The notes under the pieces are model-generated. The model was given only the letters and a program-made list of their open reading frames with translations, did no database searches and had not been told where the DNA came from. Positions 9,398-17,155 of a DNA stretch of 64,000 bases are shown piece after piece; within the stretch, counting starts at the first letter, position 1, and each line of letters opens with the position of its first letter. Made by a program: the position numbers and the translations under genes. Origin of the DNA: JAFGRU01 sp016934985 (GTDB lineage Bacteria > Desulfobacterota > Desulfuromonadia > Desulfuromonadales > JAAYDE01); contig CAXXJQ010000006.1 of assembly GCA_963665045.2 (NCBI GenBank), positions 186,001-250,000 on the forward strand. Direction: 5' to 3'.

Positions 9398-10204
9398 CTA
9401 TATGATCCCTTTTGTATGAAGTGCATTAATTACCATAAACAAAGCTGCAAGCCAATTCGTATAAGCAAATAGTTTCTTCAGTTGTTTAGGCTTTGTTTTT
9501 AGTGCAAACTTTCCACCCAGTATTCCACCTGCAATTGTGATAAAGGCTAACGGAACCGCCCATGAAGGATTAAAATCTCCCTGTACCGCATGCCCTGTAA
9601 AACCCATAAATGCAGTTATCGCTATTAATGTGGAAGCTGTTCCCACTGCTGTATGCATCGATACTCCACAAGCTAAAACCATTAACGGAACCAGAAAAGA
9701 GCCTCCTGAAACCCCAACCATTCCAGAAGCGAAACCTGTTAAAACAGTGATCGGCAAAGCAACCCATAAATTTACATTATAAATTTCCTTGCCGGATTTG
9801 ATATTTATTATCCCTAAATATTTGTTTTTTAATATATTCTGATTCTCTGCAACAGGAATCAACATTACTATTCCTGCCATCAGTAACATAACAGCAAATA
9901 TCATCTTCAATGAAAATCCACTGAAAAAATGGGAAAAATATCCTCCTCCGAGTGCTGACAAAGCTGTGAATGCCCCTATAAGAACAGCCAACGTCCACGA
10001 GACAGACTTATTCTTCTGAAAAATAACCATTGCCGCAACAGAAGCTGAAAAAAGAATAAACTGACCGGTTGTCGCGGCCTCATGCATAGGGATGTTGGCA
10101 ATTGTAAGGATTACAACATAAAAATTACCTCCGCCTTTACCAACCATAGTCATGGCAACAGCAACGATAAAAATGAGAGAGCTTACTATAATTAGATCTG
10201 TCAT
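9398..10204 (-). CDS. TauE/SafE-family sulfite/sulfonate exporter
   Basis: A 268-residue inner-membrane protein with about eight helices. The two TauE-type glycine-rich repeats are visible: VGKGGGNFYVVIL near the N-terminus and GFASGMVGVSGGSFLVPLMV in the middle. The family moves sulfur-containing anions or other organic anions. Its start lies 14 bases from the end of the rhodanese gene, which is transcribed first on the minus strand, so the two form an operon for sulfur handling. The pair is clearly more AT-rich than its neighbours, which points to transfer. Confidence 0.85.
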   Translation of the reverse strand: MTDLIIVSSLIFIVAVAMTMVGKGGGNFYVVILTIANIPMHEAATTGQFILFSASVAAMVIFQKNKSVSWTLAVLIGAFTALSALGGGYFSHFFSGFSLKMIFAVMLLMAGIVMLIPVAENQNILKNKYLGIINIKSGKEIYNVNLWVALPITVLTGFASGMVGVSGGSFLVPLMVLACGVSMHTAVGTASTLIAITAFMGFTGHAVQGDFNPSWAVPLAFITIAGGILGGKFALKTKPKQLKKLFAYTNWLAALFMVINALHTKGII

Positions 10205-10218
10205 CTAATAACCTCTCT

Positions 10219-10611
10219 TCATTTTTTGCTTTTAATGACCTTGAGAACCGGTCCCGGCTTTAGGGCTTCTGTCAGAGCAGAATATCCGCCGTCAACGACA
10301 CGGACATCAGAAAAGCCTTTGGATAACAAAAAGGCGTAGACAATAGCCGATCTGACATTTGCGGGACAAAATACACCTATTAATTTTGTTTTTGGAATTT
10401 CATCAATTCTGTCAGGAATTTCGTTGGTCGGTATGTTTAAAGATTCCACATTAGTGTGATGTTCCAATTTTATAGAGATGGAATCTGATTCTTCTTTTGA
10501 TCGAACATCCAACAAAAGACCATTCTCCGTCTCAAAGAATTTTTCTGGTGATATTTTATGTTTCCCTTGCCCAAAAAAATCTAAGGTAAGGCTTTTAAGC
10601 ACTTGTTCCAT
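10219..10611 (-). CDS. Rhodanese-like sulfur-transfer protein
   Basis: A 130-residue single rhodanese domain. LLLDVRSKEESD is the first conserved block, FCPANVRSAIVYAFLLSKGF carries the active-site loop with its Cys, and VRVVDGGYSAL closes the domain. Rhodaneses carry persulfide sulfur. The ATG at 10611 has AAAGGA seven bases upstream on the minus strand; the longer frame to 10788 has no such site. It precedes the TauE gene, so persulfide transfer and sulfur-anion export are linked here. Base composition is low in GC like its partner. Confidence 0.8.
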   Translation of the reverse strand: MEQVLKSLTLDFFGQGKHKISPEKFFETENGLLLDVRSKEESDSISIKLEHHTNVESLNIPTNEIPDRIDEIPKTKLIGVFCPANVRSAIVYAFLLSKGFSDVRVVDGGYSALTEALKPGPVLKVIKSKK

Positions 10612-10954
10612 TAAAACATCCTTTCTTTTAGTGGCATAGATAACGTGGAGATCGGCGCGCGCGCTCCTTAGGTAATACAGGAAATGGCCTATTCGAGAAC
10701 CATCCAAAAAAATCGCTTCGCCTTGATAGAGGTGAAAAGCAAAGGGGGTAAGTCGACGTTTGGTCTTTCTGAAAAAATATACCAGCAAGAGTCCAACGTA
10801 GATTTGATAATCCTTTAAAAGGCTCCTCCCGAGCTATTCCAGGCCAAGCCTGGTGGGGAATTCCCCCGGAAAAGCCAAAAGGGTGTGGTAGACATTAGTT
10901 CTCAAAAGGCAGTTTTGTCAAGGTTGCCACATTTTCATGCCCTGTATACTAATT

Positions 10955-11080
10955 TTCACGGAATTCCGGGGACATTCATGATAAGCAATTATCTTTCAAC
11001 ACAGAAGTTAGGCATACTGTCCCCGGAACTTCACTGGTCGTAATTCTGTAATTCTGGGGACTGTATACCTAACCCTCAAA
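10955..11080. repeat. REP-like repeats around the CCGGGGACA / TGTCCCCGG motif
   Basis: Three related short units are visible: ATTCCGGGGACATTCATG at 10962, CTGTCCCCGGAACTTC around 11018 (inverted) and TTCTGGGGACTGTATACC near 11052. Similar units recur at 12543 and 12597 beyond the IS110 element. This is the pattern of REP/BIME palindromes, and a RAYT remnant lies 1 kb further on. Confidence 0.55.
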
Positions 11081-11129
11081 ATGCCAACTTCAGTTATGTA
11101 TACTGTTTGAATGCATAAGTAAGGCTTGA

Positions 11130-11221
11130 AACGGAAGCCTCCGGTGGTATTGATAGCTTGTAAGCGCAAGCGGTCGGACCGACAACGCCGTCCGAAATCA
11201 AATCACCACAAGGAGGCTCCC
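11130..11221 (+). ncRNA. Candidate bridge-RNA or translation-control leader of the IS110 element
   Basis: The bases between the left end and the transposase ATG can fold into a long imperfect stem. GGAAGCCTCC (11133-11142) can pair with GGAGGCTCCC (11212-11221), and GGTGGTATTGAT with ATCAAATCACC inside it. The middle holds GCTTG/CAAGC and a CGGTCGGAC/GTCCG pairing. The outer stem hides the AGGAGG ribosome site. IS110 elements are known to encode a bridge RNA in such non-coding ends; assignment here is inference. Confidence 0.35.
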
Positions 11222-12244
11222 ATGAAAACTATGCATTACGTCGGGCTGAATATCCACAAGAAAATCATCGCATTCTGTATCAAGGATCAAGTTGGTAATC
11301 TCATTCGGAAAGGAACAGTCAGGGCCAACAGGGAGGCATTGGGCCAATGGGTTGCCGGGTTACCCGAACCCTGGACCGGTGCCATGGAAGCGACTATCTT
11401 TACCGGCTGGATCTATGATTTTCTTAAACCTCATGCCGATCTGAAAGTCGCACATCCGGCAATGCTCAAGGCGATCACAGCAGCCAAAAAAAAGAACGAC
11501 CGGGCGGATGCCGAGAAGATATGCGACCTGCTGAGGGTCAACCTGCTGCCGGAATGTTACATGATGCCCGAAGAGCTTCGGGAGTTGCGGCGGATGTTAC
11601 GTTACCGGAACATGATTCTCTGCACTGCCGTCAAAATGAAAAACAAGATGTCCGGCCTGCTCATGGAGGTTGGTGCCACCTATGATAAAAAGAAGCTTCA
11701 CGGCAAGAGATACTTCGGCGCTTTTCTTGAGCGCGTTGAGGATGTCCCCGATTCCGTCAAAGAGCTGTTGACGTTGAGCCGTAACGGGTTCGAGATGTTC
11801 GATGCCATTCAAAAGAAATTGGTTGCAGCCTTGCGAGACAATGAGTTGATTCATGAGCGGGTCCAACGCTTGATGAGTATCTCCGGTGTTGGCGAACTTA
11901 CGGCCCTGACCTGGGTTCTGGAAGTAGGTGAGGTAGCCCGCTTCAGCTCATCTCGTCACGCCATCAGCTACTGTGGTCTATGCAGCGGACAAAACGAATC
12001 GGCAGGCAAAGAGAAACGCGGCCCCATTTCAAAAAAGCGTAACAAGCATTTACAAACCAAGTTGATTGAAGCCGCCAAACTTGCGCCGCACTGGAATGAG
12101 TCACTGGCGCGACTTCATGAAAAAGAATTGACTCGTGGGAACAAAAACCGCGCAACGCTGGTGGTGGCTCGCAAGTTAGTGGAATATATGCTCGCCGTGG
12201 ACAGACGTGGGACTGACTTCACGAAACTGAAAAAGGTCGCATAA
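11222..12244 (+). CDS. IS110-family transposase, first catalytic Asp replaced by Asn
   Basis: A 340-residue transposase. The N-terminal RuvC-like DEDD domain shows VGLNIHKK (residues 7-14), the Glu in GAMEAT, and the Asp pair in NDRADAEK. The C-terminal domain carries ISGVGELTALTWV and the serine region GLCSGQNESAGKEKRG. In the family the first motif normally reads G-[LIV]-D-[VI]-H-K; here residue 10 is Asn, which should weaken or abolish metal binding. The ATG at 11222 follows AAGGAGG; the longer frame starting at 11126 runs through the structured leader and is unlikely. Confidence 0.9.
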   Translation: MKTMHYVGLNIHKKIIAFCIKDQVGNLIRKGTVRANREALGQWVAGLPEPWTGAMEATIFTGWIYDFLKPHADLKVAHPAMLKAITAAKKKNDRADAEKICDLLRVNLLPECYMMPEELRELRRMLRYRNMILCTAVKMKNKMSGLLMEVGATYDKKKLHGKRYFGAFLERVEDVPDSVKELLTLSRNGFEMFDAIQKKLVAALRDNELIHERVQRLMSISGVGELTALTWVLEVGEVARFSSSRHAISYCGLCSGQNESAGKEKRGPISKKRNKHLQTKLIEAAKLAPHWNESLARLHEKELTRGNKNRATLVVARKLVEYMLAVDRRGTDFTKLKKVA

Positions 12245-12539
12245 CCGTACGGACATAACCTTTTTGCTGTATGATTTTCCCGCCGGGCCTTGCCATTCCG
12301 GGGACTGCGTGAGCTAAAAGCTGCACGTCCTTTAAACTGTTTCAAGGCCGGCGGGTTGGCCCTAACTCAATCTTCCGTGGTGGAGTGCACTACCCCAAAG
12401 ACGGCAAATGGATGTCTGGTCGGCGGACCACAAAGACAGATTAAAAAAATCGGATAGGCAGGAAGGATCAAAAGAAAAACCACCGGAAAGCTCCGGGAGG
12501 TTAAGGGAAATCTCCGTTTTCCCCTTGACTTTACTTATC

Positions 12540-12620
12540 ATGGATGTCCTCGGAACTCCCCCAGTATAGGTAACTTACTTTCGATTTAGGAGTTAGATGT
12601 CCCCGGAACTAGCCCAAGGT
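12540..12620. repeat. REP-like repeats on the far side of the IS110 element
   Basis: GATGTCCTCGGAACT at 12543 and GATGTCCCCGGAACTAG at 12597 match the units at 10955-11080, separated by a short spacer with GTATAGGTAAC. Together they suggest the IS110 element landed in a REP cluster. Confidence 0.5.
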
Positions 12621-12696
12621 GGATGAGCTAAAAGGCGCCTCTTAGGATAGCCTGCAGTAAACGGGGGGATGGAAAAAGGAGAAACCGTGCCATTTT

Positions 12697-13458
12697 TTAC
12701 CAATCCATTTGATATGGCTGCCAGTCGTCGTAGGGTTTGTGGATGGTCCGGGTAATTTTTTGCAGTTTACCGGACCGTTTCAACCTTTGAAGGGCGGTGG
12801 AGAGGATTCTGGCAACCTCTTGGCCCTTTTCGTCTTTTTGGACAGCAATCGTTGCATTCCACACGGTGTACATCGTTCGCCGTAGGTTTTTTATTTTGTG
12901 CATTCTTATGTAGGCATCCGCCGCATCCTGTTCCCCGATAAACCCGTCCAATCGTCCGGCGACAACCTTTAAAAGGCCCTGCCGGATGGAGTCAATCTCA
13001 CCAATTTTAATCGGGAAATGTTCCGGAGCGCCCCGCAGGGTTTCAAGGGAGTATTTTTCGAGTTGATCCATGGCCAGCGCAGGAGCATTCGCACGGGAGT
13101 AAAGAACAAAATATACCTGCATAATGGTTTCGGATACAATGCCATACGGTGACTCCTGAGCGGGGGGATCGGACGCCGGAATGAAAGGAATAAAAAAGTC
13201 GGCACGGCCGGATTTAAGCATATTGATTGCCCGGGCGACGGGGTAGAGTTGGATATCGATGTTTCCCTCTGTGTAAACACCGTCTATGGCCTTGACGATC
13301 TGCACAAACCCACCGGAGGCTTGTCCATCGGATCCTTTTACGGCATGGGGAGGAATAATGGCCACGCTGGCAATCAGGTCTCTTGCCTCTGCCTGGAAAA
13401 TGCCCGAGGCCGAAACAAGGGCCAGGAGAACACCGGTGACAATTAATTTTTTCAACAT
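12697..13458 (-). CDS. Periplasmic substrate-binding protein (PBPb/amino-acid-type)
   Basis: A 253-residue secreted protein with a signal peptide (MLKKLIVTGVLLALVSAS, cleavage after AEA near residue 25). The fold resembles the type 2 periplasmic binding domain: VAIIPPHAV early, LYPVARAINMLKSGRADFFIPF as the central strand-helix, and IDSIRQGLLKVVAGRLDGFIGEQDAADAYI as the hinge region. No transporter genes lie beside it, so it may be an orphan receptor or belong to a distant transporter. The ligand is unknown. Confidence 0.75.
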   Translation of the reverse strand: MLKKLIVTGVLLALVSASGIFQAEARDLIASVAIIPPHAVKGSDGQASGGFVQIVKAIDGVYTEGNIDIQLYPVARAINMLKSGRADFFIPFIPASDPPAQESPYGIVSETIMQVYFVLYSRANAPALAMDQLEKYSLETLRGAPEHFPIKIGEIDSIRQGLLKVVAGRLDGFIGEQDAADAYIRMHKIKNLRRTMYTVWNATIAVQKDEKGQEVARILSTALQRLKRSGKLQKITRTIHKPYDDWQPYQMDW

Positions 13459-13603
13459 AAACGACCCTGTTAGGTGAAGGCAAATCGTTTTTGGGGGAGA
13501 AGAAGTCCCAGCAAATGCCGGGGGGAAATCGCCCCCGAAGTTCCGTTGACAGTATCCTAAACTATGGCCGTTTTTCTTTCCAGGCCCGGGCTTCCAGGGT
13601 GTT

Positions 13604-13975
13604 CTAATTGCGGCCGGGCCTGTTTTTCAAGGCCGCGAAAAAAGTGGCCTTTTTTAAGGGCCTTTCTTCTCTCGCATAGCGCTGTAGCAAATCAACCTTT
13701 ACGGCGGAAGGCAAAACCCGAAAACCCTTCCCGTCAGAAATAATTTTCGGCCTAGGTTCGGCATTCGTCGACCCATCGTTGCGTCCTTCAAGGTTCGCTT
13801 GCGCGCTGCCCCAAGGATATTCTTCACGGCACGGTACCAAGCGTGCGGCAACCGGGTTCATTATGATATAGGGTGCTTCGCCGGACAGGCCATCTTTTGC
13901 TTAAGGGACGACAATCCGATGAACTTGGTTTGGCATCAGACCCCACGCCGGCATTTCAACAGGGTGTTTTTGGCC
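13604..13975 (-). pseudogene. REP-associated tyrosine transposase (RAYT/IS200-like), truncated remnant
   Basis: On the minus strand a decayed frame reads MPNQVHRIVVP near 13935, which corresponds to the RAYT metal motif MPNHVHLI with the first His changed to Gln. It is interrupted by a stop, then resumes with NPVAARLVPCREEYPWGSAQANLEG, the classic C-terminal RAYT block. The N-terminus is missing. The 258-base open frame from 13861 to 13604 is only this tail. REP-like repeats nearby fit its former role. Confidence 0.7.
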
Positions 13976-13989
13976 CCCCTCTGATTTGA

Positions 13990-14062
13990 GGGTCAGGCTT
14001 GACAAACAGACTTATTGTTCGAGGACTGAAGACCCCGTAACTCTGTTGGTCAAGCCTGACCC
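13990..14062. repeat. Inverted repeat (REP/BIME-type palindrome)
   Basis: GGGTCAGGCTTGACAAACAG (13990-14009) pairs with CTGTTGGTCAAGCCTGACCC (14043-14062), 19 of 20 positions, around a 33-base centre. It lies between the RAYT remnant and the first attC site and appears to have removed the outer core of that site. Confidence 0.7.
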
Positions 14063-14073
14063 CTTGCTCATGC

Positions 14074-14125
14074 TCGGATAAGATCGCGGCTCGTGCCTCG
14101 CGCAATCTATCCTTATTCGTTAGCG
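14074..14125 (-). repeat. attC1, short type, distal end of the array
   Basis: GGATAAGATCGCGG and the opposing CTATCCTTATTC arms end in the core GTTAGCG (14119-14125). It matches attC5 at 19313 almost base for base. Its left core is missing, replaced by the flanking palindrome, so the site is truncated and marks the end of the array. Confidence 0.7.
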
Positions 14126-14128
14126 TTT

Positions 14129-14458
14129 TTATTTATAATGATACCACCAATTACCATTGTTCTCTTTGTCTACAGTTTCTTGAGATTCTATATCGAATAA
14201 GACATGTTTTCTTGCATCAATCGGCCAATTGAACTTTTCGAGCAGCTCTTTCATTTGGTTTTCTATATTTTTGTCCGATTTGAGTTTTTGTTTCTCTTCA
14301 TCTGTTTGGACACCTGCAACAAAAACCATGTGTTTGGGATCAATGTAATATGCTCCAAACGACCAAACAAATGGTTTAATACCAGAATCTTTTATCATTC
14401 TTTTCAAGCTATTTTCAATTCGCCAAATTTTCCATTTTAGGAGAAATTTCATATTCAT
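14129..14458 (-). CDS. Cassette gene, hypothetical 109-residue protein
   Basis: A small soluble protein of unknown function, basic at the N-terminus (MNMKFLLKWKIWRIENSLKRM), with a beta-rich centre KPFVWSFGAYYIDPKHMVFVAGV and a charged tail. That central block resembles proteins that take part in immunity-type or NTF2-like small folds, but no family can be named with confidence. It lies directly upstream of attC1 in cassette orientation, five bases before that site's core, and its start is next to the attC core broken by the IS1182-like element. Confidence 0.6.
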   Translation of the reverse strand: MNMKFLLKWKIWRIENSLKRMIKDSGIKPFVWSFGAYYIDPKHMVFVAGVQTDEEKQKLKSDKNIENQMKELLEKFNWPIDARKHVLFDIESQETVDKENNGNWWYHYK

Positions 14459-14468
14459 TGACGCTAAC

Positions 14469-16199
14469 GAGCCTGTAGAAAAACCCTGTTGGTAAGTCTT
14501 CTTCCCGCCGTCAGGACTCTTTGGCTCTAAAATTTTACCGTTGAATATTACGCTACCTTTTTCGCAGCCCTTTTCCCCTGCCAGGGCCCTCTTTTCCCTT
14601 CCTTTTGCCCCCTATGACGCCATTCCGTAGCGGTGGATCTTTAACATGTTGTGCAACATGGTCATGAGTTTCCACTGGCCATCAACCTTTCTCTTGCCCC
14701 GCAATGTAAACCTCTTGATGCCGATAGCCTCGGTAATGTGGCCGAAGACCGGCTCGACAATCCCTAAACGCCTGCCGTAGGTGTGGCGACCCAGGTTTGA
14801 ATCGATCTTCTGTCTCATGCGTTCCAAAGCTCCCCGTTTTTGGGGCGCTACACTTCCAATCCTGATATTGACCTGCCGGGCACCTTTCTGGTTGACGCTC
14901 CGCAGGCATTTGGCCCGTTGCAGACAACCATCGCAAGCTTTCTGGTACCCTTGAAACTGCATGAAGATGTTGTTCCCGATCTTTGCCTCGGCGGATTTGA
15001 GCCACATCTCTTTGCCAGCTGGACAGACACAGGTCTTTTGGTCAAGATCGACCTGAAAATCGTCGACGCCATAGCGGCTTTTGCTGGACTTTGGTTTGTG
15101 GCGCTTCGCGTCCTGGAAGCGGGGATCGCGGGAGCGAAAGCCGGTGTCGGCGACATAGGCATCGATCTGGTGCTCTTCCAGATATTCCAACGTCTCCGTG
15201 CTGTGATAGCCGCTGTCGGCCAACACCTTGCCCTCGGCCAGAGGGCTTTCCTCATCCTTCTCAAACGCTTCTTCGATCTTTTCGACCATCGGCTCCAACA
15301 GCCCGTGTTCCTGCCCTTGCCCGAACGCTTCGGCGCTGACCACAACCTGATGTTTACTGTCGACGGCAGCAACTCCGGTATAACCCTGAATCACGCCTCG
15401 GCTGGTCTTCATCTTGGCGCTCTCGTTGTCGGTGATGTTGCTTTGTACTTCTTTACCGGAGTGCCCCACACGCTTGTCGTTGGTTGCCAGAAAACGCTCT
15501 ATCTTGGCGCTGGCTTTGAGCAGGGTTTCGATCTGCTTCTCTTCCCGGTGGCGGATCGAATCGTCGTTCTCGCCTTTTTGGTCTTCTTCGCGATGCTTGG
15601 ACAGCATGTGCTGCACAGCCTTTTCGATCTTGCGGCTTTTTTTGCGCAAAGCGCCGTGGGTGCCGCTCCATTCTTTGGACGCGTTGGAGGGCAGCTTGCA
15701 GCCGTCGATGGCAAACATCTCCTTACCGATCAAATTCATCTCGTCACAGATCATCAGGACCTGATGAAACAGTTGGGCGATTTCATCGAAGGAGCCGGAG
15801 ATAAAGTCGGCGATAGTCGTGAAGTGGGGGCGGCTGTCGGCCGACAACGCCATAAACAAAACATTCTCACGGCACAGCGCTTCGATACGGCGGCTGCCGG
15901 TCACGCCACGGGAGTAGGCCAGCACCACGATCTTGAAAAGGAGGGCCGGATCGTAGGCGGGGCGCCCGCCTTCTTCGTTGCGGTATTTGTGATAAAAAAT
16001 ATTGAAATCGAATTTATGATCGACGAGGTAGTTGAGGGTGTGTTCGAAGGTGCCGGGGAGAATTTGACGGTCAAAGGAGACTGGCACAAGGACTGTTTGA
16101 TCCGGGTTGGTATCTTTGAAACGCGGCATGTTTTCCTTCCTTTGAATATCGTAAAAACTGCCACGATAATAGCATATTACAGGGTTTTCCTACACCCTC
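14469..16199 (-). mobile_element. IS1182-like insertion sequence inside an attC core
   Basis: Imperfect terminal inverted repeats are visible: GAGCCTGTAGAAAAACCCTG at 14469 and, on the other strand, GAGGGTGTAGGAAAACCCTG ending at 16199. The left flank ends ..CTAAC and the right flank resumes AACGTTGTAATAACC, so a short AAC duplication frames the element and the insertion splits the core of attC2. It carries one transposase gene. Confidence 0.8.
14612..16129 (-). CDS. IS1182-family (DUF772/DDE) transposase
   Basis: A 505-residue DDE transposase. The N-terminal DUF772 region shows GGRPAYDPALLFKIVVLAYS and SADSRPHFTTIADF; FAIDGCKLPSNASKEWSG carries the first Asp, VLADSGYHSTETL the second, and RLGIVEPVFGHI the final Glu region. 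Between them lies a coiled-coil linker and a Cys-rich insertion (CVCPAG, CDGCLQRAKC) common in this family. Length is normal, so it appears intact. Confidence 0.92.
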   Translation of the reverse strand: MPRFKDTNPDQTVLVPVSFDRQILPGTFEHTLNYLVDHKFDFNIFYHKYRNEEGGRPAYDPALLFKIVVLAYSRGVTGSRRIEALCRENVLFMALSADSRPHFTTIADFISGSFDEIAQLFHQVLMICDEMNLIGKEMFAIDGCKLPSNASKEWSGTHGALRKKSRKIEKAVQHMLSKHREEDQKGENDDSIRHREEKQIETLLKASAKIERFLATNDKRVGHSGKEVQSNITDNESAKMKTSRGVIQGYTGVAAVDSKHQVVVSAEAFGQGQEHGLLEPMVEKIEEAFEKDEESPLAEGKVLADSGYHSTETLEYLEEHQIDAYVADTGFRSRDPRFQDAKRHKPKSSKSRYGVDDFQVDLDQKTCVCPAGKEMWLKSAEAKIGNNIFMQFQGYQKACDGCLQRAKCLRSVNQKGARQVNIRIGSVAPQKRGALERMRQKIDSNLGRHTYGRRLGIVEPVFGHITEAIGIKRFTLRGKRKVDGQWKLMTMLHNMLKIHRYGMAS

Positions 16200-16298
16200 A
16201 ACGTTGTAATAACCGGGCGCGCGGCTCAGAATAAGCTGGCAGCAACCTTTTCGAGAAACGAACCGAGAAAATCGCTCCGGTTCATAAATTGGTTATGT
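16200..16298 (-). repeat. attC2 (split by the IS1182-like element)
   Basis: AACGTTGTAATAACCGG at the left and CCGGTTCATAAATTGGTTAT at the right form the attC arms, with the 3' core piece left behind at 14464-14468. It is identical to attC8, which follows the duplicate of the same cassette gene. Confidence 0.8.
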
Positions 16299-16305
16299 TC
16301 GATTT

Positions 16306-16512
16306 CTATTTAACAATTTCCCATTCGTTCCACGGCCAACCACCTTTACCGTCATTGCTGTAAAGATAGCATTCGTCTTTTATTTTACCGATTGTAATAA
16401 CTTCACCTATTGCAACACCCATTCTTTCAATATCTTGATATAAACCCCTTGTTCTTTTCGAAGGGTTAAATTTTACTTTGTCCCCGATTTTAAATGGACA
16501 CTGCCTATTCAT
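16306..16512 (-). CDS. Cassette gene A, 68-residue SH3-like protein, copy 1
   Basis: A small soluble protein. CPFKIGDKVKFNPSKRTRGL followed by GEVITIGKI and GGWPWNEWEIV suggests a small SH3/KOW-like beta barrel, but no function can be assigned. The same gene with its own attC occurs again at 22214-22420, differing by one residue (Arg3 against Ser3). It ends eight bases from attC2. Confidence 0.65.
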   Translation of the reverse strand: MNRQCPFKIGDKVKFNPSKRTRGLYQDIERMGVAIGEVITIGKIKDECYLYSNDGKGGWPWNEWEIVK

Positions 16513-16534
16513 GGCTCAATTCATTCATTAAGGA

Positions 16535-16638
16535 ACATAACGTTTGAGCTAAGCGGCGGCGCTGTGCGCTGTAGGGCAGCACCGCATTTAAAGGAAACCG
16601 GGCGAGTAATTTCGTCCGCTTGAGTGAACTGGTTGGGC
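16535..16638 (-). repeat. attC3
   Basis: Core ACATAAC at the left and GTTGGGC (perfect GTTRRRY) at 16632-16638; arms AGCTAAGCGG and CCGCTTGAGTGAACTGG pair with one unpaired base on the right arm. Nearly identical to attC6. Confidence 0.85.
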
Positions 16639-16642
16639 ATTT

Positions 16643-16918
16643 TCATTTTTTGTGAGAAGTCTTGGTCCACATTTTTTCTACCCACTCAGGCTCACAGTTT
16701 AAACACCGGATTCTGATAAGCGCGGCACCAAGAGTGGCAAACAAAGGAACACCCAAAAAAAGGGAACAAAACCTCACTGTTGTGTTCTCAATGAATTTTG
16801 CGAGGAGCATTGTAGTGAATATAAAAAATATAGATAAAAAAAGTTGAAATGGTTTTTTAACCAAAAACAGCTTCTTTTTTTCACCGCAGTTTTCGCAAAA
16901 CCAATCTTCTTTTTTCAT
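16643..16918 (-). CDS. Cassette gene B, zinc-ribbon membrane protein, copy 1
   Basis: A 91-residue protein. It opens MKKEDWFCENCGEKKKLF, then two hydrophobic segments (LFLSIFFIFTTMLLAKFI and CSLFLGVPLFATLGAALI), then IRCLNCEPEWV. The CxxC pairs at both ends could form one split zinc ribbon on the cytoplasmic side with the helices between. The ATG at 16918 is preferred; the longer frame enters attC4. A second copy at 19797-21452 is interrupted by an ISL3-like element. Function unknown. Confidence 0.7.
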   Translation of the reverse strand: MKKEDWFCENCGEKKKLFLVKKPFQLFLSIFFIFTTMLLAKFIENTTVRFCSLFLGVPLFATLGAALIRIRCLNCEPEWVEKMWTKTSHKK

Positions 16919-16942
16919 AAAGTAATAGTCAAGCTGGCTGCC

Positions 16943-17042
16943 CAATAACAAGGATAAGCGGTGGGCAGCCTAAGCTTTGCGTACCACCGCGATTTTCGAG
17001 TACCTGGCATGTGGACCCATCCGCTTGATCCGACTGTTGAAC
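16943..17042 (-). repeat. attC4, variant type, abutted by an IS91-like element
   Basis: AAGGATAAGCGG on the left pairs with CCGCTTGATCC on the right; the right core GTTGAAC (17036-17042) is a perfect GTTRRRY match. The sequence between is shared with attC16 and differs from the common type. The IS91-like element begins at the next base. Confidence 0.8.
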
Positions 17043-17155
17043 TAAGCCGCTATCGCGGCAGAAAAAAATCAAAATCGTATTGAATCACGCTCTTGGGGTA
17101 TAACTCCATTCCGTAGCCCAATTCCGGGCTCCTCTTTCAGGAAGGAGTATATACC

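Larger units (their letters stand above)
11091..12345 (+). mobile_element. IS110-family insertion sequence (approximate ends)
   Basis: A single DEDD-type transposase gene with about 130 bases of non-coding sequence upstream and about 100 downstream. IS110 elements lack terminal inverted repeats, so the ends are estimated from where the flanking REP-like sequence begins. The non-coding left end is strongly structured (see the separate entry). Confidence 0.6.

Noticed and set aside
14840..16234. 464-residue open frame opposite the IS1182-like transposase
   Set aside because: It is the complement of a well-matched transposase gene and extends past the element end.
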